64,000 bases of DNA from Tethya wilhelma (Eukaryota; Porifera; Demospongiae; Tethyida; Tethyidae). Location: positions 24,154,198 to 24,218,197 of the forward strand of contig CAXIPT010000001.1 in assembly GCA_964030475.1 (NCBI GenBank), written 5' to 3'. Every line of letters starts with the position of its first letter. Positions within the stretch are counted from its first letter, which is position 1. Made by a program: the position numbers and the translations under genes. Positions 23,830 through 35,400 of this stretch are shown here, piece after piece. Under the pieces are notes generated by a model. That model ran no database searches. It had not been told where the DNA came from and worked only from the letters and a program-made list of their open reading frames with translations.

Positions 23830-24776
23830 ATGGCAACTGCAGGAGTATTTTTGGCTGTAGGTGGACTTGCTTCAGAAATAGCAAGTGCAGCTAAGGCTGG
23901 TCTGACTAAAACTATTGATCCACCTGATAGGTTGGAAAATAAGGCAAGGTATAGAATTAATTATACAAATCAATATTATTAATTTTAATAGTTTTTTGTT
24001 ATTGTATAGTATTAGATTGCAACAGTTCAAGTCAGTTTATTTATCACGATTCATGAGTAACAATAAACGCTAGTTCACTGAATCGATCTTTCATTCAAAT
24101 CTCTGAAACTTATAGGTGGATCAATATCACTGTTGTCAATGAGACCCAATTTGATCTTCGCTATCAACACAATAGCTGGTTTCATCCTGGACGCTTCTGG
24201 GATGCACCAGGAAATGTGTCACGATTCGATCATGCTGCATTTTCTGGTTGTAGCAAAGATGGTAGTGTCATGACTGGGGTGTCTGGAGCTGCACTGTTCT
24301 ACCTTGATATCACTGAAGGTCAAACAGTAGTTTTGACATGTATAGTATACATAGGCAATAAATTAAAGTTGTACGTATTGTTAGATGCATGTATAACACC
24401 GGTATTAGGACTGGCGGTATATATGCGCAAAGGTTCAATATATTTTGAACAATTTTAGATTTAACAATTATCATGTGATGTTGTTTCATATTTTGCAATT
24501 TTAGGAACTAATGATGATCCAATCATTGATTCCATTCCAATTGTAATTGCTTTCTCAAAGAAATGGATCGGGCCATTCAAAACAAGGTCAGAGTTTTCTT
24601 CCGACATGAGAAGTGTTTGGGATCGAATGGATGATCCTGACACATATACCACTACTAAAGATATTGGTGAGCAGTACACTATAGACGGCACCAAGGTTGA
24701 TGTAAAATTTCAGCTTACCTCAGCTCCTGGAAGTAATGCAAAGGTGACCCTCACCCAACTTGAGTACAGTGTGTGA
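23830..24776 (+). CDS. Actinoporin-like protein, gene C (3 exons, 197 aa)
   Basis: Exons 23830-23948, 24116-24318, 24505-24776; phases agree. Compared with A and B it has one extra residue in exon 2 (YQHNSWFHPGRFWDAPGN). Start: the first ATG in the conserved exon, giving MATAGVFLAVGGLASEIASA; an upstream in-frame ATG at 23776 lies in sequence that is non-coding in genes A and B. The C-terminal half reads IPIVIAFSKKWIGPFKTRS and ends in TLTQLEYSV. No signal peptide, no membrane span, no frame damage. Its downstream neighbour is oxidase copy 4. Confidence 0.6.
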
Positions 24777-26274
24777 TGCCTGATCAAGTTTGATGGCGGA
24801 GATTAAACTTAAACCTATATATACAGCTGTAGCTAGTTTTAAGTACAAACAAACAATGATAGATATAGTTAACGTTATAGGTAAGGTATAGAGACTATTA
24901 AGTCGTAGTATCAAACTTGGGTTAGAATAAGTTTAACGTACAATCTTCGTCATAGAATTGCAATGACATTGTAATAATTATGATGATCAATCTTTGATTG
25001 CACTCAGTTGATACATCACAGTGACACTGAGGTATTTAATCAAGCTCATGCACTGAATTCACGAAAATGCTCATGTAAATAAAGTCATAAATCCATGGAT
25101 ATATTATTGGCAAATTAAAATCCATTATTACACTCACTTTATGTCCACGAGAATGTATTCACAGTGATCCGCACTAGAAGACATATGACAGTGACAGTCA
25201 GTCTATAATAATAAGACAAAGTAGTAAAGATTTTATAAAAATAAACAGTGTAGGAATGGGCAGTGATGTAAAAAGGAAATATTGGAACTAGGCATGTCTC
25301 GGTTTCAGTACGTACATGATTACTTCATTGTATTTCTTTATTGATCCCTCATAATAGTTATGTATATCCTAGCTCATTGTCGTAAATTGTTCAATTATAA
25401 TCATCTGTATATGTAATGGTTTGAATTCGGTTAGCTTAAGCAGTGGAGTAAAGTATAAGCAGATACTGATTTAAATCAAGATTTGAGTATGAAAAAATCT
25501 AGTAGGCATGTGCTGGAATTGAGACATAATACCTGTTTCAATCGAACAGTATTTTTACAGCACTGCATGCCCATTTTACACTTATTATTAATTTTTAGAA
25601 AATTTGTTACTACTTTTTCATTCACTATTTTCAACACTCCACAGTGTGGAGACTCTCAGAGACTCAATCGTTATAGTCCCTACAAAAAGCTTGAGTAATA
25701 CGAAGCCACGTGCATTATGCTAGAGTCAAGTCAAAAGTCAAAGTCAAAAGTCAATGCTTTTGGGCCCATATGGACGTATATATAGCATATTATTGTATGC
25801 ATAAGAATTAATTAAAAAAAGCACAGTTAAAAACACACAAAAAAGTTTACTATTACTATTAATACATGTTACACAAACAACACACCATATTAAAAACAGT
25901 GAGAGTAGCTAGATTAATGCATATGTGCATTAATTAATAAAATGACAGGTGGAGAGATGATATCTGACCTTTGAACTCTACCCACGGCTACATGAAATCA
26001 TTAATAATTCATAACAGCTTTCTAGCTTATAATATCTGTTGTTTGAAAAAAAATTAATTTACTGATAGACTTAAGTCAAAATTTAATGCAATCTATGTAG
26101 TACATAGTTCAACAGCTAGAACTCACCAGGCTATATAGCTAATAGCTATCAGATTCTAAATTCTAACATGTCACACTTTCTAATCACAACACCTAGACAA
26201 TGCAAGTATTATGAGGAATCTAAGGTACAAATAATTATTACTACTAGAAGAGTCAGTGGACAGAGGTCTTTTGT
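24777..26274. other. Intergenic region with repeat fragments
   Basis: The first 400 bp are duplicated 3' flank of gene C. At about 25205-25310 there is a fragment of the repeat family that also occurs in LTN1 introns (GTGTAGGAATGGGCAGTG with the same flanks), and near 25640-25730 a further match to that family in reverse. No gene seen. Confidence 0.5.
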
Positions 26275-28614
26275 TCACAGTAGCAAGTGAATAATCCCGT
26301 AAAAAGAAGCGATAAGCAGTATGTTTGATAACACATGTTCACCACCATTTCCAGGAACGAATGCTCTCTTTTCATAATACGCATCTTGTGAAAGATTAAA
26401 GTTTCCACAAACACCAAATCCTTCAGGTGCTGGATTCTGCATGCTTTCAAGTTCGTTGATAATCACTGCCATTCCTTCCAGGAAGTCTGCAGTGATGTGA
26501 CAATGCAGGAACCAGTAACCAGGATTATCGGCAATGAAATGAATCACCACATAGCCGCCAGGGGGGACTACAACGGTATCCTTTGTGATAGTTCTATTGC
26601 TGACATTAAATGTGGGTCGTGTTCCATTCCAACGTGGCTTGCTGCAGAAAGGATCGTTACAAATGATGTCACTCGAAGGTCCAGTGAGAAATCCATTTTG
26701 AGGATTGTAGGATCCATAACCGATTTTGGCAACATGAAAGTGATGTCCGTGTAAATGCATTGGATGGCTTGCTCCATCAGTAGCAATGTTTTCACTTATA
26801 GAAGTGAGAACGATTCGAATAGTTTTATTGAATGAATTGATATCTCTTACATGTACACATTTGTCTTCACATTGGCTATCTGAACAAGTTGCATCAAGAT
26901 CACAAAACTCAGAAGAATCAATGTTTTGTTTTTGTGTAAGCAATGGGGCTGTTGGAAGGTGAAAGTTACGTCCATTTACTCCATCAATGTCAGAGTTAAT
27001 GTTAAAAAAGATTTCACAGTCCTCACATTCAGAGTCTACATCACTACTGGGCAGATTCTCGGACGGAATTGGCTCCAGTAAACGAAAGTCAGCCAGATTA
27101 ACGCAACGAATGTTATAGGAAGAATGAAAGTCTGGAAAAGGACAGTTAACAGCTTTACAACCACCATCGGCAAGAGATCCACATGTATCAGGATCGTATG
27201 GGATTGAAGTATCCTTGATACTCTGATAACTGGTCGGCAATGGCAGTTGATCTGCTCCAGGTGTGGAGGTATAGTGAAGTATCCCCTCAGCTACATTGCC
27301 AAGTGGCTCATATGGCAGACCAGATGTAAGATCAACTTCAAGAGTTTCAAATTTCATCCAATAATCTTGAACATCGCTCCTTGGCTTTTGAGCGTTAAGG
27401 ACAAAATCGTAACGTTCTCCTGTGAATATTATGATGAACTGAACATCACCTGGTTGAATGAGCACCCCATCTGTTGATATTATAGTCAAGTTATGTTCAT
27501 CTATGGAGAATTTGTATGGATAAAGTCCTTGGGCTCCAACCAAGCGAAATCTGTATGAATTTCCCTCAGACACGCTAAATATTTCAAGACGTGTGCTGTT
27601 GTAAGGTACGTCATTGTGTCTGCCTTTACCATTAATCAAAGCTGACCAAAATGGGATATCACCAGCATCAACTCCATCTGGTCCAGCCGATGCACCATAC
27701 GGTTGGTACTGAGGGAGACCCATTGCAGCTAGCTGGCTGGGTGGAAGTGGCACTTCACCCAGCGTCTTTCCTGGATAGAAAGGTAGTCCTCCTTGCACTT
27801 GAGCAAACAGTTCGTTACCAGTGATATCGGACCATTCATGAAGATTAAGTGTAAAAGACGCAGGATCATCAATAATGGTTGAACCAACTGCTTGTTCGAG
27901 TTTCTGTCTAGTCTCTCCATTCTCTCTGATGATCAGAGCTCCAAACAAACCATCCGTCCTCTGTGTGATACTGTGAGAATGGTACCAAAATGTTCCAGTC
28001 GGTTCTGCTTGAAAGTAGTACTGAAACGATTCTCTGGGGTTGATCGGGCACTGGGTTATTCCTAACGCTCCATCCATCCAAGGTGTCTTCCTTTGAAGCA
28101 TTCCGTGCCAATGAATAGTGATTCCCTCATTGAGAAGATTGTTGGTGACATTGGCGATGATCTGCTGACCCTCGTGGACAATTAGAGTGGGACCAGGAAT
28201 GAGACCATTGATTGCAAAAGCAGGACGATACGCTTTACCGTCTACAGTCAGTGGCATGGTACAATCAATGTTAGAAAAATCTTCAGTGTTGGTGTAACAA
28301 GAGGACTCAGGATCTTCCAGAGAGGGTTGCAGATTTCCCATACTATTGATGAAGTAAGGTGAACCTCCCTCCAATGCGTAGGGTGCATCATTTTCGCTCT
28401 CTTCAATGTTGTAACTTGTGAATGTATAAAATTCGCTGACGATAAGCGTGAATTCACATTCATCTGCATCTGGTCGACAGGTACATGCTTTTTGTTGCAC
28501 TCCACATGGTACTACATGACGATCGAGGTCTTGTGAATAAACAGGTGGAGTGACAATCACCAGTAGAGTCAACACAATCGAGATAAGGACCATGGTCTTC
28601 AGCTTGATATTCAT
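26275..28614 (-). CDS. Multicopper oxidase (laccase-like), single exon, copy 4
   Basis: 779 residues; a signal peptide of about 27 residues (hydrophobic LISIVLTLLVIVTPPVYS) and then HVVPCGVQQKACTCRPDADE. Copper motifs HWHGMLQRKTPWMDG, WYHSHSITQRTDGLFG, HPMHLHGHHFHV and HCHITADFLEGM. The type-1 His is again Asp (about residue 710), so the change predates the spread of the family. The C-terminal GNGGEH plus hydrophobic run fits GPI attachment. No introns. It is separated from the first three genes by the receptor and the actinoporin-like cluster, and its 3' end was copied to 21 kb as a relic. Confidence 0.93.
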   Translation of the reverse strand: MNIKLKTMVLISIVLTLLVIVTPPVYSQDLDRHVVPCGVQQKACTCRPDADECEFTLIVSEFYTFTSYNIEESENDAPYALEGGSPYFINSMGNLQPSLEDPESSCYTNTEDFSNIDCTMPLTVDGKAYRPAFAINGLIPGPTLIVHEGQQIIANVTNNLLNEGITIHWHGMLQRKTPWMDGALGITQCPINPRESFQYYFQAEPTGTFWYHSHSITQRTDGLFGALIIRENGETRQKLEQAVGSTIIDDPASFTLNLHEWSDITGNELFAQVQGGLPFYPGKTLGEVPLPPSQLAAMGLPQYQPYGASAGPDGVDAGDIPFWSALINGKGRHNDVPYNSTRLEIFSVSEGNSYRFRLVGAQGLYPYKFSIDEHNLTIISTDGVLIQPGDVQFIIIFTGERYDFVLNAQKPRSDVQDYWMKFETLEVDLTSGLPYEPLGNVAEGILHYTSTPGADQLPLPTSYQSIKDTSIPYDPDTCGSLADGGCKAVNCPFPDFHSSYNIRCVNLADFRLLEPIPSENLPSSDVDSECEDCEIFFNINSDIDGVNGRNFHLPTAPLLTQKQNIDSSEFCDLDATCSDSQCEDKCVHVRDINSFNKTIRIVLTSISENIATDGASHPMHLHGHHFHVAKIGYGSYNPQNGFLTGPSSDIICNDPFCSKPRWNGTRPTFNVSNRTITKDTVVVPPGGYVVIHFIADNPGYWFLHCHITADFLEGMAVIINELESMQNPAPEGFGVCGNFNLSQDAYYEKRAFVPGNGGEHVLSNILLIASFYGIIHLLL

Positions 28615-29585
28615 AGTTATCTTACGCCCCTTAATTGTTGATGTTGTTATAGTCTGACCTATAAAGAATGTAATGAATAATAATTACCTGGTCTTGTCAA
28701 GAGATAAACAAAACAAAAGTTGGTAGTTCATATGCAACCATATAATTATACTCATGCAAGCAGATCTGCTATTTTTTATGTTGAACTTAGCTAAATGGTG
28801 GTCCACATGCAAGCACTACAATGTCATAGTATTGCATGTTACCAAAAACTAGCACAGTACCAATGTTAGCTATTATAATTTGTACTGTAACAGTTGCAGT
28901 GCTCTAGCCTTGTAAACCATGCAGGCTGTGCTAGCTTAATTATTGCTTATAGGCTATAAACTTGGGCAATGCTCCAGCTAGTCAACACTGTTATTTTATG
29001 CATAACAATTAGTAAAGACTGGCTTTCAAACAAGCTAGCTATCATGCACTTGGAAGTATGCAGAATTAATCTTAAGTTTCCCAAGCAATGCACCCTTACA
29101 GTATTCAACTTACTATAACATAAATCTCAGTCTTCAATCACTTGCCCTGAGTCTGATAACTTAAAGTATGCAGTAGGAGCTGTAGTAATGCAATCAACTC
29201 AATAAACAGCTGCTTTTCTTGTTCAAAGACGTAGACACACCTAGTTTCTACATTCCAATGGGAGTTGTTTGGATAGCAACGTTTGCGCACCACGAACGAG
29301 TACTGTAAAGTCACGTGCACGCGTACACCGCGTACCGTACCAGCGCGCGAGCGCAAGATCAAGACGCTGCTAAACGCATGCGCTTTAATTAGAGCCTAGA
29401 ACCCGGATCGTTGCAAACAATCAGTGATGAAATTAAATATTGAGCTTTGCTTGTGGTACCCAGAATTAAGAGTCAGCTGAGCCTTCCAGGATGGCATGAC
29501 TTGCCATTGATGATGAGCCCGGCCAAGAACAGAGAATATCATTTGATGGCTGGACAAATTCAATCCATGACATCGTGATATTAAT

Positions 29586-29624
<39 letters not shown>

Positions 29625-29772
29625 AAATCAATGAATATAGTGATTAAAATTATAATCTGACTGCCAGAAAAGTATAAGCATACAAAATTTCATGATATAC
29701 ATAATTACCACAGACAAGCCATCCAGCACTGAACAACATCCGGCGGTTATCTATAGCAGATGATTAGTTTGT
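28615..29772. other. Intergenic spacer, oxidase copy 4 to LTN1 3' end
   Basis: Upstream DNA of oxidase copy 4 and 3' flank of LTN1. A GC-rich patch near 29310-29385 (CGCGTACCGCGTACC, CGCATGCGC) stands out in AT-rich DNA and could be a promoter or CpG-rich element. A (CAA)n repeat lies at about 29587-29622. No convincing gene. Confidence 0.5.
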
Positions 29773-30461
29773 TTAGAAGATGTTCCTACAGAGAGGACAG
29801 CTGCTTTTTGTACTTGTGTTGAACCACTTGTACTGCAATCAATAAAGAAACAAACAGCACAGGCTAATATATGTAGGTCATGCAGTTGGCACCGAAACAA
29901 CTGCATCAGTGTGTGGTGAAGATGATCACAAGCAACTATGAAACCGTTATGAGTTTTACTACTTTGGAAGTCAGGGGGAGAAGTGCATATAGATGGGGAG
30001 TTGGGATTGGTTTAAGCAGTTGTGTAGTACATGTATTAAAAAGTATACAAAAGGTACAATCACATGTGAATAATTGCGGACGTACGATTATTAATGTCAT
30101 GTGTATGCTTGATAAAGTACATAATTATAGTCACAAGAATGGTACCATTAAATTTGTGCAAGACAAAAATATTAATCAAGCTAGCCTCCCATTTACACAT
30201 ACCAAACAGGCTGAATGAAATTTCTTCTTGCACGTTCTACAGAGCATCTTTGGTAAGGAATAGTTTGAACTGTGAATGACGCTGAAGCAAATCATACAGT
30301 CTTCAACGCCGGCAAAATGTTTGTCAAGATTCTTCTTCCAGATGAGCATACCATCCATTAGAGATCCATTCTGAAGAGAAAATACACCATTTTTACATCA
30401 CTAAGCATACAAGCATAAAGTTCCTAATCAATCAGTGGATTCAAGTTTGACTTCAAATCAT

Positions 30462-30510
<49 letters not shown>

Positions 30511-32357
30511 GAAGAAGGAAGAGGAGGAGGGCAATATTTTAAGCACTTCTATAATATTATAAAGCCTTGCTCAGTGCAATGTGGGCACATGACAACATGC
30601 ACTTGAGACAAATGGCACTAGATGAACTATATACATACATGGGTCTATACTAAATATTGCACCTGGTTACTTATGAAGATGTTGAACTGCAAGAGCCATT
30701 TTCTCCACAGAGCTGGATCGATTCTGGCCCTCTTTCCTTCTCTAATCGATGGAGAGTTCAAAGGGTAACTCGTCGGTAGTGAGACAAACAGCTCCGTGCT
30801 GAATTCATCGACCCGATACGTGACCGATATCTCTGACACTCCACTGAGTACCCTCACCTCCAAGTTACCAATGTTGGTGGTACGTTTGCTAAAGCTCTGC
30901 AGCTCTTCTTGTTGGAGTAAGGGACTGATGCACTTGGTTGTGAGCCTGTTTTGAAAGATGGTATATACCCAAAACAATTTAAGTCCTTTTTCCAAATATC
31001 TGCTACATTGCATAATTTTACATGTACATTTTAAGCAAACAAATCTGGCATGCAAGGATACAACTGTAACTAAGTAGCCATGTGTACTATAAAAAAAGCT
31101 CGTCATAGACCTGACTATGGTACATGTACATGCAAGTACAATTGGTTAATGATCAATAGATCACAGAGCAGTTCAATAAACTTACTACATGCATGGCAAC
31201 TTTAAAATTGAATAGTACAAACTGCATGACATATAATATTATATCATTGAGTAACCTACTGGTTGACGAGGGCATTGGTCTGTCTGTCCACGGAGAGGAA
31301 CCACTGTCTCAACATGGAGGGAAGGTGTCTAGCCACGGAGTAGTAGGCCACAAATGACAGTCGACTTAGCGAAGGCGTCAATGTAACTAAATAAAAGAGA
31401 GAAAGATATCACAGCTGTGAACAATAATTATAATGAACAAAACTGACTCTTTAACAAAATTGTGCAAGTGCACTACTTTCAGCATGCATTCATGAATATG
31501 CAGTCAATGGAGTTACACCCAATTTTTCTCTTTACCTAAACCACCACTGGGAAAATGTCACATATAAGCCATAGGAAAGGATCGATAAGTTAAAAATGGG
31601 TCTATAGCTAGACTATTCACGAACCAATATTTTACTAAGGAATTTTTAACCCACCAAATTAATGTCAGACTTCTTTTCAATAAGTGTAAACATCCCAAGC
31701 CATAATATACTGTAGCTAGAGTGACAATACCTTCAAGGGAGGTTGATTGTTTTGATGATTCAGTGAGAAACTTAAAGAGGCCATGAAGGAGATGGTCGAA
31801 TTGTGACAACTCTTTCATCCACTCACCTAAAGCACTCCTAGTCTAGATATTTGAGTGTGTGCGTGTGTGTGTGTGCATTTATAGGCTAATTGTCAGTTAG
31901 TGGCTGGGTGGAGGTGACAATAGAGTAGCTAGAGGCCATAGGGGATCAATGGCAAACAAAATAGTTGCATACTAATTACATTCAACATTGGTGTTTTCAT
32001 ACGTGCATGCTAATGTACATGTACACAACTCACCTCCATAGAAATTTAAAATAGTAAGTTATTTTGAGGTAAGGAATAAGAGTCAAAATAAGCCGCTTTG
32101 CAAATTTTTATATATAGTAGGATAGGTCTATTCAGGCAAGTAGATATGGTGCACATGTGCATTGTAATACAGGCATCGTGGGTGCATGGATGGCCGTTGA
32201 GTGCATAACGGTGTCTGCATGTCTATGCAGTAACTAGGTGGGACCTGCAGCTAACTACAAACATAATATTATGTGAGCATTTTAGCTTATTAACCTATTA
32301 CGTAAGTAGCTAAATGGGTTGAGCAAGATTGCTGCCTGATATTTTGGAAAATGAGCT

Positions 32358-32410
<53 letters not shown>

Positions 32411-35400
32411 GCGTGTGTGTGTGCGTGCGTGTGTGTGTGTGTGTACCTCAGCATCACATTCACTCATGGCATCGATGATGAGCAGCCATATGAAGATGTA
32501 GGAGGTGGTGTTGTGATGGTGGTGATGGCAGGTGCTGCTATCACTGATGGTAGAATCGTGGGACGAGGATAGGGAGTCTTCTAGAAACACCACATCCATA
32601 TTGACCTTCTCAAGGGCTTTAGTGAACATATCCTGCAAGGCTAAAAGCCTAAGAAAGATAGAAAAGAACAATAGTCTGTATTCAGTACATTACATCACCT
32701 TGAATCACTATATACATGAACATGAAACATGGAGCAATATACTTATATGTACATGCAGTCAAAATACTGCAATATGTTATACTAGCTGTATTTACATGAC
32801 ATTGTGTTTCAAAGCTGCATGATATACCTGAGTGGTTTCTTTTTAGAATCACTAGGGGCATCCCCATCCTCCTTATAGATGTGCAATGAGTGCAATAGCC
32901 TAGTAACACAAGACAACCACATAGTTCACACAGATCCTCAACTGATATACCCATTAATGGACAAGTACATCAATAGGTGCATGGGTAGCCTCGTTCCCAG
33001 GCCTTCTGCGCTGCGTGCTTAAATAAAATTGCCTGGTAAAGATCGTCAACGTAATAAGTCAGCAATATAGTAGCATGCGGGGGGCCTGGGGATGAGGCTA
33101 TGCATGGGACTACAGTATAGCGGGAAATTTTCGTGGGGGAAAATTTTTGCATTTTTGTCTGGAATCAAAATTCAAGGGGAAAGTTTTGGTGGATTGCATT
33201 TCAACATTACGTGACGACCACGTACCTTACAAACTTCGTGGGGGAAATTTTTCGCAGAAAGCTGCCAAACAGCGAAATTTGCAAAAATTTCCCGCTATAC
33301 GGTATACATATGGTGATTTGCTAGAAGAACTTGCCATGATTGTTTAATTAATACTGATTATACATGATGCTTACACAATCGTATCATAATTACAGACTTC
33401 AGAATGTAATGTACACAGCTATAGCTCATAGGAAAAGGAGGCTCATGAACTACATCATTATAGAAATGAGGCAATTCCTTTTATTTACTATCGTGAGCTA
33501 CAACTCTCTCTCTTTTTAGATTTTCGTAAAAGAGGAGAGGTCTAAATACAAGGTTCACTTACTACAGGCAGTTAGTAAAGAAAATTATATTATTTCAAGG
33601 ATAAATTATATAACATGCCATATAAAATACCTCTTAGCAAGGATGTATGCTGTAACTTGCTGATGATACACTCCACAGATGATGGCATCAACCAGCTCCT
33701 CTAGAGCTACTCCCTCTGGACTGGTGCAGATGATACTCACAGCTTTACAGAGGTAGAAGTCGTGATATGTCAAAGGTGAGTATTCCTCTCTGAGGATCAG
33801 ACTGTGAGCCTCTACAGGAGAAGAAAAGAAAAAAAAAGAGTCAAAATTAAATTTTTTCCATAGCTAACCACTGAGATGGAAATGATTGGATACATGAATG
33901 TACGAATCCATTCATGAATATCAACAAGTACAAATAAAAGTTTCAGTTGTGCTAAGCTAATCAAGGCTTCTGAAACCTCCTGATTCCAAGGCAATTTATA
34001 TAAGCTGCATATGCTATTAATAAATTTATGCTCAAGATAATTTTCACACTTCTGATGTAAGAATAGCAATGATTTAGCCAAAGAGAAAAAAATTATTGAA
34101 CGTACTTGTTACTTTCATGAAATGAGTAGTCAAACAGTTTTGAATCGCTGGTTGAAAGAACTCCTCCCACTCTTTGCTCTGCTGGGCTTGGACGTGGGGT
34201 TGGTTGAAGAGGGCGGACACCTCACAGCAGAGCTTGTAGACCTGACAGGCCAGGACAGTGAGGTTGATGTGAGAGAGATTAGAGGAATCATCATCGACTT
34301 CTGATAATAGCTGCATGTGTGGGCGTGGATATGTATGTGAATTAAAGAGAGAGAGAGAAATGGAGTTTGAAATTAAGCTTTGTTAACTTCATATGCATAC
34401 AGTATACTCAACAGAAAATAAAGCTACTGGGATTGCAGTGAGATCAATGCATACACGTGTAAGTTTTTCAAAGTTTTTTTAACTTATCCTCTTCAGTGAA
34501 AGGTCAAAGGGGAGTCATGCAGGTCAACTAGTTTGAAAGATAAAATTGTGAATGGCACAGGTGAACTCTAACTACAGTACATACCCATGGGTTGAATGCA
34601 GCTAAAGTTATTGTTGAATAAGCCACTGTTCCACCCAACAGCATGCGTGATCTTTGAGATCTACAAGTACCTGTGTTAAAGTGATGAGACTGCAGAGAAC
34701 AAAGTCCCAAGCATCCGAAGGGACTTTCAATCTCTTCACAAGCACCTCGACCAGTTCTAGAACACAGAAACAAAACGGATCCTGACAGGTCTCCAACACA
34801 CTGCAGGGGATACGATATCATTGCAATTACAAAACAAAAACAAACAAACAGTAAACAAATAAATAAAAACAAACAAACAAACAAACAAAAAAACTATGTT
34901 GTTTTAAACCACTGTTCAAGTTCAATCCTACAAGTAAGCTATTACTTTATGTATACTATACATCACTAGCCTTTCAAAGAGATTGATTTCTGACTTTGAT
35001 TGCTTTGAAGCAGTCACAGAGAGTGCCTTTGCAGCTGATTGTATCAGATCGACATTTTGAGGAAGAAGACGAACGCAACTAACTAGAACACAGGGATCTG
35101 ATGGAGAAAAAAAATGAACTAAATATCTATACCGTAGATCGGGAAATTTTCATTAAAATCTGGGAAAATTTCAAACGTGAACTTTTGAACATGACAACTT
35201 GTGAAAAATTTTTTGTACGTACCGTATTTACGAAAATTGAATATACGAAAATTTTATTTACGAAATACTTTCAACACAAAAATTTTCTCGATCTACGGTA
35301 TAGTGATTCATGGTCTATTAATACATTGATATGGAATACAGATGAATATGTTGGCTGATCACTCATTTTCTAGAGCTTAAAATCACATGCCAGTAAATAG

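Larger units (their letters stand above)
21490..25190. repeat. Large inverted duplication carrying actinoporin-like genes B and C
   Basis: The segment about 21490-23290 (gene B, minus) reappears inverted at about 23400-25190 (gene C, plus), with only about 110 bp of unique centre. Similarity covers exons, introns and both flanks. For example, the block beginning CTCACTTTATGTCCACGAG near 25134 matches the reverse complement near 21510. A third direct copy of the unit spans about 19040-20860 (gene A). Boundaries are approximate. Confidence 0.8.

Noticed and set aside
32363..32572. CVCV-repeat and HTHT-repeat ORFs here and at 59.3, 60.1 kb
   Set aside because: Translations of TG/AC microsatellites, one of them across an N gap.
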